Shown here one piece after another: positions 41,867 to 50,411 of a DNA stretch of 64,000 nt. Made by a program: the position numbers and the translations under genes. How positions within the stretch are numbered: the first letter of the stretch is position 1; each line of letters opens with the position of its first letter. The DNA is taken from positions 496,001-560,000 of the forward strand of contig NZ_JAEACF010000001.1 in assembly GCF_016401385.1 (NCBI RefSeq). The letters are read 5' to 3'. Source of the DNA: Fictibacillus halophilus. GTDB lineage: Bacteria; Bacillota; Bacilli; Bacillales; Fictibacillaceae. The notes under the pieces were generated by a model, which saw nothing but the letters and a program-made list of their open reading frames with translations, searched no databases and had not been told where the DNA came from.

Positions 41867-43194
41867 ATGTAAATAAAGGAAGTGAGGGAATCGTGGGTAC
41901 GAAACGTTCAAAAGATCTTGGGAATATCCTAATAGCAGGCGTTGGACCAGCTGCCATTCAAACAGCTGTCCAGCTTTGCGCTGCTGGTTTTAGTGAAAGA
42001 ATAGGATTGTATAATCGGCCAGGTGCTCGTGCAGAACGGATTAAAAGAGAACTGAATCAAAATCATTTTGAAGTCAATCTTACTATTCAGGATAAAGAGG
42101 AAGAATTGACAACAAAGGTGGATTGTTTTTTTGATGACGTATCTCAACTATCTGATGAATGGGATACGGTTATTCTTGCAACTCCCTGTACGAGCTATGC
42201 AAACGTAATAGAGTCACTTCAGACTATAGAGTTAAAGCGCGTAAGAACCATAGTTCTACTAGCTCCAAACATCGGTTCAAACGATCTCGTAAAAAATTTG
42301 CTGTTACAAGAAACAGTTGAAGTAATCAGCATGTCAACATATTTTGCTGCTACTAAATCTCTTAATTCTGCTATAAAGGCTCATACGAAAGCATATAAAA
42401 AACGTATTTACTTAGGTTCATCAATCAGTAAAAGCCGTACGCTAAATACACTGCAAGAATTTTTAAAATCAATGAATATCGATGGGGAGATCGTCGATCA
42501 CCCTCTCGATGCGGAATGCAGAAATATAACAACATATGTGCATCCTGCCTTCTTCTTAAATAGATTTACTTTAAATGAAATATTTGGCCTTCATACTAAT
42601 GGTACGAAGTATATGTATAAGTTGTTTCCTGAAGGTCCCATCACACCACAAAGAATAAAAACAATGGTGCGGCTCTGGAAAGAAATTTCTACATTAATGA
42701 ATGAACTAGGCGCAAAATCGATCAATTTATTGCAGTTTTTAAATGACGATAATTATCCCGTTCCAACAGAATGCATCCAAAGAGAGGACATTGATAATTT
42801 TTCAGAATATGAGGAAGTCAAACAGGAGTATCTGCTCTATATACGCTATGCTTCTATTCTAATCGACCCATTTTCAAAGCCTGATCATGAAGGAAGATAT
42901 TTTGAATTCTCAGCAGTTCCCTTTAAAAAAGCAGAAGAAGAAAATAAGGGAGTGTGGTCTATCCCTAGGATACCGTTCGAAGATTATCAAAAATTGATCG
43001 TGATCTATGGACTTGCAGAGAATTCAGGAATTCCAATGCCTGAGATGAAAAGACTCATCAAAAATTTCGAATCAGAGTGTCAGCAGATTGAATCCCTGTT
43101 AGGAATAAAAGAGTCATTAATCGAAGCAAGAAGAGAATCTTCCTTGCAAGAAGTAACAAACATCATGAAGGAAAGAAAGAGGCGATTACAATGA
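41863..43194 (+). CDS. cntM: Opine metallophore dehydrogenase (CntM family, DUF2338)
   Basis: A protein of 443 residues, typical length of the staphylopine dehydrogenase family. The N-terminal Rossmann motif NILIAGVGPAAIQTAVQL is followed by LYNRPGARAERI for NADPH; the catalytic C-terminal domain contains NITTYVHPAFFLNRF and WKEISTLMNEL. It reductively condenses the CntL product with an alpha-keto acid (pyruvate or 2-oxoglutarate) to the final opine metallophore. Which keto acid is used is not settled by the sequence. Its ATG overlaps the cntL stop and its stop overlaps the exporter ATG, so all three are translationally coupled. Confidence 0.9.
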   Translation: MNVNKGSEGIVGTKRSKDLGNILIAGVGPAAIQTAVQLCAAGFSERIGLYNRPGARAERIKRELNQNHFEVNLTIQDKEEELTTKVDCFFDDVSQLSDEWDTVILATPCTSYANVIESLQTIELKRVRTIVLLAPNIGSNDLVKNLLLQETVEVISMSTYFAATKSLNSAIKAHTKAYKKRIYLGSSISKSRTLNTLQEFLKSMNIDGEIVDHPLDAECRNITTYVHPAFFLNRFTLNEIFGLHTNGTKYMYKLFPEGPITPQRIKTMVRLWKEISTLMNELGAKSINLLQFLNDDNYPVPTECIQREDIDNFSEYEEVKQEYLLYIRYASILIDPFSKPDHEGRYFEFSAVPFKKAEEENKGVWSIPRIPFEDYQKLIVIYGLAENSGIPMPEMKRLIKNFESECQQIESLLGIKESLIEARRESSLQEVTNIMKERKRRLQ

Positions 43195-44087
43195 AAAACG
43201 GTGTTTGGCTCGCCATTTTGTCTTCCTTTATTTTCAGTATTATGAACGCTCTCGTTAAGGCAGTAAGTTTAAACATCCCTTATTCAGAAAGTGTATTCTT
43301 TAGAAGTTTGATAGGCACAATCATCATCTTTATTATTATGAAAAAGAAAAAGGTAGCCTTTTCAAAAACGGGTGTACCAATGCTTATGGTTCGAGGAGTC
43401 TTTGGAGCGTTGTATCTATTAGCCTATTTTTATACAATCGCTAAAATTCCGTTAGCAGATGCGAGTATTCTGGCTCATCTGTCTCCCATTTTTGCCGTAG
43501 TATTAGCAGGTTTGTTTTTAAAAGAAAAGCTAACGAAAACGCTTCTCTATATTCTTCCTGTCGTGTTAGCAGGGGCGTTCTTACTGATTAAACCACAGGA
43601 GTTCTCGTCCTATTCCATGTATGCGCTAATTGGTGTAGGAAGTGCTTTTTTCGCAGCTTGTGCAGCCACTTCTATTCGGTATTTAAGCAGCAGACATCAT
43701 GCTTATGAGATCGTATTTTATTTTCTCGCTACAGCAACGTTAGTTAGTATACCTTTAATGTGGAACCAATTTGTAATACCTTCACCATTAGAACTGTTCT
43801 ATTTAATCTGCATCGGAGTTGTATCTTTAGTAGGACAGTTATTCTTAACAAGTGCATTCACGCATGAAAATGTCATTGTTGTAGAGGTTACCCGTTACAT
43901 TGGAATCGTCTTTAACGCCTTTTGGGGCTTTTTATTCTGGTCAGAGATTCCAGATGCTCAAACGATTCTAGGAGGTATGTTAATTATTGCTTCATGCATC
44001 TTCCTATCACGTAGGCGAGCACTAGAAGCAAAGGGAAATAATTTAAGATTGAATAAAGTAGCGATGAATACACATGCAAAAAGGTAA
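43191..44087 (+). CDS. EamA/DMT family exporter of the metallophore operon (CntI-like role)
   Basis: A membrane protein of 298 residues with ten helices in two EamA repeats (about 1-135 and 145-280), with the family's KIPLADASILAHLSPIFAVVLAGLFLKE segment split over helices 3-4. In Pseudomonas aeruginosa an EamA-type protein (CntI) exports pseudopaline; here the gene overlaps cntM by 4 bases, so export of the opine is the probable function. No importer for the loaded metallophore follows: the next genes are convergent and unrelated. Confidence 0.85.
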   Translation: MKNGVWLAILSSFIFSIMNALVKAVSLNIPYSESVFFRSLIGTIIIFIIMKKKKVAFSKTGVPMLMVRGVFGALYLLAYFYTIAKIPLADASILAHLSPIFAVVLAGLFLKEKLTKTLLYILPVVLAGAFLLIKPQEFSSYSMYALIGVGSAFFAACAATSIRYLSSRHHAYEIVFYFLATATLVSIPLMWNQFVIPSPLELFYLICIGVVSLVGQLFLTSAFTHENVIVVEVTRYIGIVFNAFWGFLFWSEIPDAQTILGGMLIIASCIFLSRRRALEAKGNNLRLNKVAMNTHAKR

Positions 44088-44090
44088 GGA

Positions 44091-44120
44091 GAAAACGCTC
44101 GGTTAAGAGCGTTTTCTTTT
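44091..44120. terminator. Bidirectional terminator
   Basis: GAAAACGCTC / GAGCGTTTTC perfect stem with 6-base loop between convergent exporter and permease genes. Confidence 0.9.
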
Positions 44121-44121
44121 G

Positions 44122-45495
44122 TTAACTTGCAACCTTTTTTTGATTTGTATTGAGTGATTTTCTTCTAAACATATAAGTTGCACTTATCAGCAAATAAATT
44201 CCTAATGTTATGCCAGTGATAATACCAGAAGTTGTGAGCACGATTCCGATTAGTATTGCAAATAAAGATAGAATCGCAACCCAAGTGGTATAAGGAAACC
44301 ACCTTACATAATAACCGGAAAGCTCTTTATTCTGTTTTCTTGATTTTAAATGAGCAAAGGCAATAATCAACCATATGAACAATACAGTGTAGCCGAGTGA
44401 TCCCATAAGATAGTTAAAGGTTTTGTCGCCAGCAAAAATAGAAATTAGTACACCTGCATACAAAGATGCTGTACACAGCAGAATTGCGACAAAAGGAACT
44501 TTTTTAGATGAAAGTCGGGCGAAAATCTGAGGAACACGACCGTCAACGGCTTGTGTATACAACACTCTGGATGAACCATATAACCCTGAGTTCATGGATG
44601 AGATGATCGCAAGAAGAATCACGCCATTCATCACATGATCTGCACCAGGAATTCCAATCATCTGAAACACCATCACAAAAGGTGATTCGTTTACTCCATT
44701 TACTTGATCCCAAGGAATTAAGCCAACGATGATAAAGAACGGAAATAAGTAAAAGGCTATAATACGAGTTAATGTACTGCGAACAGCTTTTGGTACTACT
44801 TTTTCTGGATTCTTCGTTTCAGCTAAGGTTACACCGATAATCTCTGTTCCACCATACGAATAGATCACGACTAACATAGCTGTCATAAGACCGGCTGAAC
44901 CGTTTGGGAAGAAACCTCCTTGATCCGTTAAGTTCGTGAAGTTCGGTGCAATATGGTCACCAAACGATACGAATAAAAGCAAAAGTCCTGAAAGAATAAA
45001 GATGACAATCACACTGATTTTAATAAGGGCTAACCAATACTCCGTTTCAGCAAATATTTTAACGGATAACAGATTTACGATCGTAACGGCGATTGAGACT
45101 AAAAAAGCTAGCATCCAAATTGGGGTATCAGGAAACCAATATTGAAGAAAAATCGCTGCTACTACAGCTTCGGCCGCAATGTTTAACACCCACATCTTCC
45201 AATAGATCCAATCAAGAAAATAAGCGGGGAACATGCCTAATACAGATTGAACAAGGTCACGAAACGTTCGGGCACCACTGTTTTGAACAGCCATCTCTGC
45301 TAAACCTTGCATCACAAATAATAAGATGATTCCACCGATTAAATATGCTAGAACAACGGAAGGACCTGCTGTATCAATAGCGGCACTGCTTCCTTTAAAA
45401 AGTCCTGCTCCGATACTGCCACCAAGAGCCATCATCATAATATGACGAGAAGTCATCGTTCGTTGTAAGTTCTCTGTGGTTTTTTTCATCTTCAT
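44122..45495 (-). CDS. yvbW: Amino acid permease with leucine T-box leader (YvbW-like)
   Basis: A transporter of 457 residues with about 12 helices of the APC superfamily AAT branch: MMALGGSIGAGLFKGSSAAI in helix 1 and VIYSYGGTEIIGVTLAETKNP in helix 6. The preceding leader is a T-box with leucine specifier, as reported for yvbW of B. subtilis, so leucine or a branched-chain amino acid is the likely substrate. The ATG follows AGGAGAGG. It is one of two APC permeases in the window; the other (19769) has no T-box. Confidence 0.87.
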   Translation of the reverse strand: MKMKKTTENLQRTMTSRHIMMMALGGSIGAGLFKGSSAAIDTAGPSVVLAYLIGGIILLFVMQGLAEMAVQNSGARTFRDLVQSVLGMFPAYFLDWIYWKMWVLNIAAEAVVAAIFLQYWFPDTPIWMLAFLVSIAVTIVNLLSVKIFAETEYWLALIKISVIVIFILSGLLLLFVSFGDHIAPNFTNLTDQGGFFPNGSAGLMTAMLVVIYSYGGTEIIGVTLAETKNPEKVVPKAVRSTLTRIIAFYLFPFFIIVGLIPWDQVNGVNESPFVMVFQMIGIPGADHVMNGVILLAIISSMNSGLYGSSRVLYTQAVDGRVPQIFARLSSKKVPFVAILLCTASLYAGVLISIFAGDKTFNYLMGSLGYTVLFIWLIIAFAHLKSRKQNKELSGYYVRWFPYTTWVAILSLFAILIGIVLTTSGIITGITLGIYLLISATYMFRRKSLNTNQKKVAS

Positions 45496-45540
45496 AACCT
45501 CTCCTAAAGTGATATTAGAATCTATAAAACAAATAACAAA

Positions 45541-45825
45541 AAAAGGCTCACCATCTCTGATCTCAGTTGTGAGAAAAGAGACGATAAGCCTTTGGCTGAC
45601 CGCGGTACCACTCTTGTTGATTAGTCATAGAATCCTGCTTGTAGAACCTGTTAACGAAGGTTAGTCGTCAAAACATAGAGAACGCGTTCTTTTTGTCTTG
45701 CTGCTCCAGGGCGAGTTCAAAGTTTTCGTAGACTGCGTTCCACCAACCCGCAGCTCTCTAGACGACAAAAAGACTTTTACTACTCCCGTTCGTTGCTTTT
45801 ATCAAAATGATTATTCAGAATAATA
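45541..45825 (-). ncRNA. T-box riboswitch leader, leucine (CUC) specifier
   Basis: On the minus strand: GGGAGTAGTAA and AGAGAGCTGCGGGTTGGTGG of stem I, then TTTGAACTCGCCCTGGAGC with specifier CTC at 45713-45715, the T-box AGAGTGGTACCGCG at 45601-45614 and a terminator (AAAGGCT ... AGCCTTTTTTT) ending at 45541. Uncharged tRNA-Leu should stabilise the antiterminator and switch on the permease. Confidence 0.9.
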
Positions 45826-45831
45826 TGGATT

Positions 45832-45861
45832 ACTATAAAGGCTGTATCTTAGGCTTGTCAA
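45832..45861 (-). promoter_or_regulatory. Sigma-A promoter of the T-box transcript
   Basis: Minus strand TTGACA (45856-45861), 18-base spacer, TATAGT (45832-45837). Confidence 0.75.
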
Positions 45862-45973
45862 CACAAAAATTTTAAATGAAACAGCACAAGGCAGTATGGA
45901 AACGGTATCATCTATTCATTTTCTTAAGTTATTTCTAGCTGTTCTTAACATGTCATGAGGTGAAGAATCATAG

Positions 45974-46016
45974 ATAAAAAAAGGGTGCAGGAGGTTTTGT
46001 AATCCCCCAGCACCAT
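45974..46016 (-). terminator. Terminator of the lipoprotein gene
   Basis: Minus strand GGTGC-t-GGGGG pairs with CCTCC-t-GCACC (one mismatch, one G-T), followed by seven T residues. The 110 bases between this and the T-box promoter hold nothing I can recognise. Confidence 0.78.
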
Positions 46017-46019
46017 AAC

Positions 46020-46547
46020 TTATTTCTTTATAGCTAGCTTTTGAAAATAATATTTTCCTACATGGTTCACTTGCGCATTAAAATCATTTCTTCCGTTTTC
46101 TTTAAACGAAGGACCACAGCTAGAAGAAGTTACTTGAATAACAGAATACTTAATATCTTCACCGTTTTTGCCGGAAAAACCACCATTCGATCCAAGACTG
46201 ATACACTGGTCGTTGATCTCTTTTCGTTTTCCGTTTTTATCAACATAATAATATTTATCATTCACAACTCCATAGATCATGTCCTTCGTTGAAGTGAATG
46301 AAACACCATACTGACTGATCTCCGTATCTTTTAAGACATCCAATGTTTTCTCTTTAACAGGAATAACCGTATAATCATCTTCTTTTTTTAAGGCGGGTTC
46401 GTCTGGCATGTTATAGAACGTAAAGATAGAGCCCTCAAAGCCTTCTGGAATCAAAAAGATGTTGTTCGTAGTCTCTTGTTTATTAAAACTACAGCCTGCT
46501 AAAAACAATATAGATATCGCAACAAACATATATTTTTTCAATTGCAT
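46020..46547 (-). CDS. Lipoprotein, DUF6843-like
   Basis: A lipoprotein of 175 residues: signal sequence MFVAISILFLAGCSFNK with lipobox LAGC. The mature start NNIFLIPEGFEGSIFTFYN resembles a family of uncharacterised Bacillus lipoproteins (DUF6843, recognised from the IPEGFxG pattern). Two later cysteines (DQCISL, SSSCGP) may pair outside the membrane. Function unknown. The ATG follows GAAAGAG. Confidence 0.75.
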   Translation of the reverse strand: MQLKKYMFVAISILFLAGCSFNKQETTNNIFLIPEGFEGSIFTFYNMPDEPALKKEDDYTVIPVKEKTLDVLKDTEISQYGVSFTSTKDMIYGVVNDKYYYVDKNGKRKEINDQCISLGSNGGFSGKNGEDIKYSVIQVTSSSCGPSFKENGRNDFNAQVNHVGKYYFQKLAIKK

Positions 46548-46722
46548 TCACTCTTTCAATTCATTTTCTTTATTGTATCATTGTATCCAAAATTCCAATA
46601 ACAACTAAACAGCTTTCCACAGAATTGTAACGGGTTAAACAAATTTTTCCAAAATATAACCTTAATTATTCCTTCTTTTTGTATAATGAAAAAGATAGAT
46701 TAGAAAATGGGGGATAAAGATA

Positions 46723-47571
46723 ATGACTACATTGTTCCAAAGCAACACAATCGTAGAAGGAACCGAATTGTTAGCACTCTTAACTTCTATAAATAACAAA
46801 GAAAAGACATGGGAAGATGTGGATCAGGAAGTTGTTTTGGATGCGATGATCCTTCATATTGGCTCACCGAATAGTGATCTGAGAGAGATGGTTTACCGAT
46901 CGTTTTATATGTCAATTATCCACGATCAGCTCGACTACGAGACAGTAAAGAAACTTCTAGATTATAGTTTAAAACACCTTTTATTTAAAGGAATAGGCGA
47001 AAGTGGGACAGATTCTGTTTTCACACGAGCTTTCACGACGATATTAATCGCTGTAATTATCCATAAAGATATCGAAGTGGACTTTCTTCCAAAAGAAACA
47101 CTTATTGAAGTGAAAAATGAAATCAAAAAGTACATAGAATTGGAACGAGATGTTAGGGGTTATGTACCCGTAAAAGGTTGGGCACACAGCATTGCTCATG
47201 TGGCGGATACGTGCGATGAACTGATCAAAAGTGAAAAAATTGCTGAAGTTGAATACTTTTCTATCGTTGAAGTGCTTTTGAAAAAATATTGTAGGACCCC
47301 GACTGGTTTTTTGCATGGAGAAGATGAGCGCGTTGTTACAGCTGTTCTTGCCATGCTGAAAAAAGAGGTAGGATTAGAAGAATTAAAACAATTTGTAGAA
47401 GGTATTCCCAGTCTTTTGAAATCTCAAAAAGAAGAATTGTCATCTGAAAAGTACTGGTTTGTGATGGCTAACTGTAAATCATTATTAAAAAGCCTCTTCG
47501 TAGAGGTTAGTGATGATCTGCTATGTGTTTCACTACAACAAACTATTCGAAAAAGCTTATCACAAATTTAA
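46723..47571 (+). CDS. DUF2785 domain protein
   Basis: A soluble helical protein of 282 residues. The family signature GWAHSIAHVADTCDEL lies near residue 147; the remainder is repeated helices like HEAT-type solenoids (LYREMVYRSFYMSI type segments). DUF2785 has no known activity. A -10 TATAAT lies about 40 bases upstream and GGGGG serves as ribosome binding site. It converges on an HxlR regulator gene with a shared terminator. Confidence 0.8.
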   Translation: MTTLFQSNTIVEGTELLALLTSINNKEKTWEDVDQEVVLDAMILHIGSPNSDLREMVYRSFYMSIIHDQLDYETVKKLLDYSLKHLLFKGIGESGTDSVFTRAFTTILIAVIIHKDIEVDFLPKETLIEVKNEIKKYIELERDVRGYVPVKGWAHSIAHVADTCDELIKSEKIAEVEYFSIVEVLLKKYCRTPTGFLHGEDERVVTAVLAMLKKEVGLEELKQFVEGIPSLLKSQKEELSSEKYWFVMANCKSLLKSLFVEVSDDLLCVSLQQTIRKSLSQI

Positions 47572-47576
47572 ACAAT

Positions 47577-47621
47577 CTAAAGGAGGCAGCTTTTGGTCAA
47601 GTTCGCTGAGCCTCCTTTTGT
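47577..47621. terminator. Bidirectional terminator
   Basis: AAAGGAGGC-AGC / GCT-GAGCCTCCTTT stem between convergent genes. Confidence 0.8.
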
Positions 47622-47962
47622 TATTCCAAATCTCCATGCTCTGTTCCCCAATCATGCATCTGTTTTAAGATGGGCAGTAAGGTTGAGCCAAATGAAGTCA
47701 ATGAATATTCAACTCTTGGTGGAACCGTATTGTATGATTTACGATCAACAAATCCTTCTTCTTCTAATTCCTTTAATTGCTGCGATAACACTTTATGTGT
47801 CACACCTGGCAGCATACTTCTTAATTCGTTGTACCGCAATGTACCATCCACAGCTAAGTGCCATAGAATAACTGTTTTCCATTTACCACCGATTTTTTGC
47901 AATGTATATTCGATCGAACATTTTAATTTACCATCGTCATGTGTTGATATCTTCATGAGCAT
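47621..47962 (-). CDS. HxlR family transcriptional regulator
   Basis: A winged-helix regulator of 113 residues. The HxlR hallmark CSIEYTLQKIGGKWKTVILWHL lies at residues 15-36, with the Cys used as thiol sensor in some members, followed by RYNELRSMLPGVTHKVLSQQLKELE. It is divergent from a VOC/glyoxalase gene, its probable target; relatives respond to electrophiles such as aldehydes or quinones. ATG at 47962 follows AAAGGA. Confidence 0.87.
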   Translation of the reverse strand: MLMKISTHDDGKLKCSIEYTLQKIGGKWKTVILWHLAVDGTLRYNELRSMLPGVTHKVLSQQLKELEEEGFVDRKSYNTVPPRVEYSLTSFGSTLLPILKQMHDWGTEHGDLE

Positions 47963-47994
47963 AACCGTCCTTTCTTACCTTAAGGATAGTATGT

Positions 47995-48041
47995 CACTTT
48001 AAAGTGCGTTCTTACATACGCGAAGTATGTCTGGGTATAAT
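47995..48041 (+). promoter_or_regulatory. Promoter and palindromes between hxlR-type and VOC genes
   Basis: Two inverted repeats, CACTTTAAAGTG (47995-48006) and CATAC-N5-GTATG (48015-48029), surround a -35 TTACAT (48012-48017); a -10 TATAAT is at 48036-48041. These are candidate HxlR operators. Confidence 0.5.
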
Positions 48042-48078
48042 GATTCCTGTAATCAAAAATAAAAGGAGGAATACGATT

Positions 48079-48573
48079 ATGCCAATCTATCCAAGGTCAT
48101 TCTCTCATATTGGTTTATCCGTGCCAAATTTAGAAGAAGCCATAAAATTTTATACAGAGGTATTCGGGTGGTACGTTATCATGGAGCCATCAAATGTAGA
48201 GAATGATGATACACCGATCGGACAAATGTGCCGAGATGTATTCGGTGATGAGTGGGAAACTTTCCGAATTGCTCATCTAGCTACAGGTGACAAGATCGGA
48301 GTTGAACTGTTCGAGTTTCCTCATAATGAAAAGCCGGAAAACAATTTCGAGTACTGGAAGACAGGTTTGTTCCACTTTTGTATCCAAGACCCAGACATCG
48401 AAGGGATCGTTGAGAAAATTAAAGAATATGGTGGCAAACAGCGTATGCCGATTCGTGAGTATTATCCGAACGAAAAACCTTATAAAATGGTATATGTAGA
48501 AGATCCGTTCGGCAATATCTTTGAAATTTATACACATAGTTATGAGCTCACATATTCTCAGGGAGCTTACTAA
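48079..48573 (+). CDS. VOC family protein (glyoxalase/bleomycin-resistance fold)
   Basis: A protein of 164 residues with paired beta-alpha-beta-beta-beta units: SFSHIGLSVPNLEEAIKFYT at the N-terminus and FHFCIQDPDIEGIVEKI plus VYVEDPFGNIFEIYTHSYE in the second half. Metal-site candidates are His in SHIGL, Glu in GVELFEF, His in LFHFCI and Glu in NIFEIY, as in glyoxalase I. The substrate is unknown. ATG at 48079 follows AAAAGGAGG. Divergently encoded next to an HxlR regulator. Confidence 0.86.
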   Translation: MPIYPRSFSHIGLSVPNLEEAIKFYTEVFGWYVIMEPSNVENDDTPIGQMCRDVFGDEWETFRIAHLATGDKIGVELFEFPHNEKPENNFEYWKTGLFHFCIQDPDIEGIVEKIKEYGGKQRMPIREYYPNEKPYKMVYVEDPFGNIFEIYTHSYELTYSQGAY

Positions 48574-48579
48574 TAAACT

Positions 48580-48617
48580 TTTGAACCGCTGACGATTTTG
48601 TTCAGCGGTTTTTTTCT
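48580..48617 (+). terminator. Terminator of VOC gene
   Basis: AACCGCTGA / TCAGCGGTT stem with seven T residues. Confidence 0.88.
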
Positions 48618-48711
48618 TTGCACAGATTTCTGAAGAAAAGAAAAGACTACTATTTGTATTTTTACTTCTGTAAGCTTGATTTAACATAATCAAGGAAATG
48701 GAGTGAAGAAA

Positions 48712-49362
48712 ATGACAAAGAAATTTAAAATAGATCTGCCTAAGATTCAAGGGCATTTAGAAGAGGCTCGGTTTCGAGATCTGTATTTAGAGGAAGATCC
48801 TTATCTTCACGATTGCTCGATCACGGGAGCATTTTTAGAGAATGAAGAAATCGATAAGCTGATTCTTTCTAAAGTAAAATTCAATAATGTAACGCTCATT
48901 CATTCAAGTTTTTATAAAATTGACATGACAGATGTGGTATTTGAAAACTGTGATCTTTCTAACACGAATTTTAAAGAGGGTATTCTGTATCGCGTCCATT
49001 TTAAAGACTGCAAATTGATGGGTGTTGATCTAGAAAAAGCGAATCTTAGAAATGTGACGTTTGAAAACTGCAAGTTAGACATGAGTGAATTTGTAGAAAC
49101 AGACCTAAAGCCCGTTTTGTTCGACCAATCCTCACTTAAACAGGCAAACTTTTATGAAACAAAGCTTAATACAGTAAAATTCGAATCGTGTAATATCGAG
49201 GAAATAGATTTTTCAGAAACATCTTTGAACGGAATTGACATTAGTACGTGTAAATTCAATACCATTCATGTAAACCTCACAAGTTTAAAGGGATGTACTG
49301 TATCACGAGAGCAGGCCATCGTGTTTTCCACATTGTTGGGCTTACATGTAAAAGATGAGTGA
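48712..49362 (+). CDS. Pentapeptide repeat protein (Qnr/McbG-like length)
   Basis: A protein of 216 residues made of pentapeptide repeats A(D/N)LXX from about residue 38 to 195, for example DVVFENCDLSNTNFKEG and CKLMGVDLEKANLRNVTFEN. This gives a right-handed quadrilateral beta-helix. Length and repeat layout are like Qnr proteins that protect DNA gyrase from quinolones, but pentapeptide proteins have varied roles and no specific Qnr loop can be verified by eye. ATG at 48712 follows GGAGTGA. Confidence 0.82.
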   Translation: MTKKFKIDLPKIQGHLEEARFRDLYLEEDPYLHDCSITGAFLENEEIDKLILSKVKFNNVTLIHSSFYKIDMTDVVFENCDLSNTNFKEGILYRVHFKDCKLMGVDLEKANLRNVTFENCKLDMSEFVETDLKPVLFDQSSLKQANFYETKLNTVKFESCNIEEIDFSETSLNGIDISTCKFNTIHVNLTSLKGCTVSREQAIVFSTLLGLHVKDE

Positions 49363-49381
49363 GTTTTACAAACCCACTTAA

Positions 49382-49422
49382 AGAAAGCTCATTACCCATC
49401 TAGAGGGGAGTGAGCTTTTTGG
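49382..49422. terminator. Bidirectional terminator between pentapeptide and permease genes
   Basis: AAAGCTCA-TT-CCC / GGG-AGTGAGCTTTTT stem. The TAG that closes the extended permease frame (49400-49402) lies in its loop. Confidence 0.82.
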
Positions 49423-50410
49423 GTTTGTTTTCTTTAACAAATGAAAAAGAGGGGCCGGATGGTATTACTTCTATAGGCTTTAATTGATCTCTAAAGCTGT
49501 TGTGTTTAGATAAGAGGTAAGCCTTCTCCAATCCTGAAAGTATAAATGTACTTGCGATTATGGTTAACGTGAAAAAAAGAATTGGAACAAGTGGAATTCA
49601 AGGATGTGACATAAACGAAGGATAATACATCCCTAGTAAACCCGTCCATTCATGAGTAACAGAATCAATATCTCCCCCATGAAAGACAATGGTTCCTCCA
49701 AAAAATACTTGTAGTACTCCTAAGTGTATTAAGATGACAAGAACTTGAATGAATTGCTGCAGAAACAAGATGATAAGTATTGGATTCAGGTGGGGGGCAA
49801 TATGTTTTCTTAGAAGATGAGGATAACGGCCACCTAATATTTTTGCAGAACGAACAAATTCTTCATTGAGTAATAATTTTATTTCATTTCCTAAATAAAA
49901 AGTAATTGTCGGAACGGCGAATATGATTAAGATCATCATCTGAAAGCCAACCCTTAGATAAAAGGGTTCTGGTGTAGTACCGTTACTAAAAGTTAGGACG
50001 TGTTGCAAGAGGAAATAGGAAATCATAGTCATTGGAATAACTGAAAAACTATCAAAAAAAGACTCAAAGCTTCGGAAAAGTGGTTTGTTAAATTTAGCAA
50101 GGGTTATCGCTAGTAATAAGCCGATAAAAATACGCATAAAAGTGATAAGTAGTCCAGCACCTATTGTCCACTTTGCGCCCTCAATAATGAGATGAAGCAA
50201 ATCATACCCTTTACGGTCCGTTCCTAATAAGAATTCGGCTGACGGTGCAAACGGTGCAGCACTCACTGTGCCATCTTCATCAAAAAGTAAGGATACACGT
50301 CTGATCTCACCATCATGGATAACTGAATTTCCAATACTTAATACTACAAGAGTTACTAAAAACAGAAGAGCAGTTACAGCTCTTTTTTGACGTATGAAAT
50401 AATACCACAT
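49400..50410 (-). pseudogene. ABC transporter permease, OppC/DppC-like, with in-frame TGA
   Basis: The frame encodes 270 residues and then meets TGA at 49598-49600, but remains open for 65 more codons up to TAG at 49400, inside the terminator loop. The extension supplies the missing last helix (VPILFFTLTIIASTFILSGL) and a cytoplasmic tail. In OppC-type permeases a Trp usually stands at this point (TxPWxxLFP versus SHP-stop-IPLVP), so TGG to TGA is the simplest explanation. The rest has the permease coupling motif AKILGGRYPHLLRKHIAPHLN. Either a nonsense mutant, a readthrough gene, or a sequence error. Last of four overlapping genes behind an ECF promoter. Confidence 0.8.
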
Positions 50411-50411
50411 A

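Noticed and set aside
44122..45495. Permease as the metallophore importer
   Set aside because: It is convergent, ends at a strong terminator and has its own leucine T-box, so it is not part of the Zur operon.
48712..49362. Confident call as Qnr quinolone-resistance protein
   Set aside because: Pentapeptide repeats and length agree, but Qnr-specific loops cannot be established by eye.
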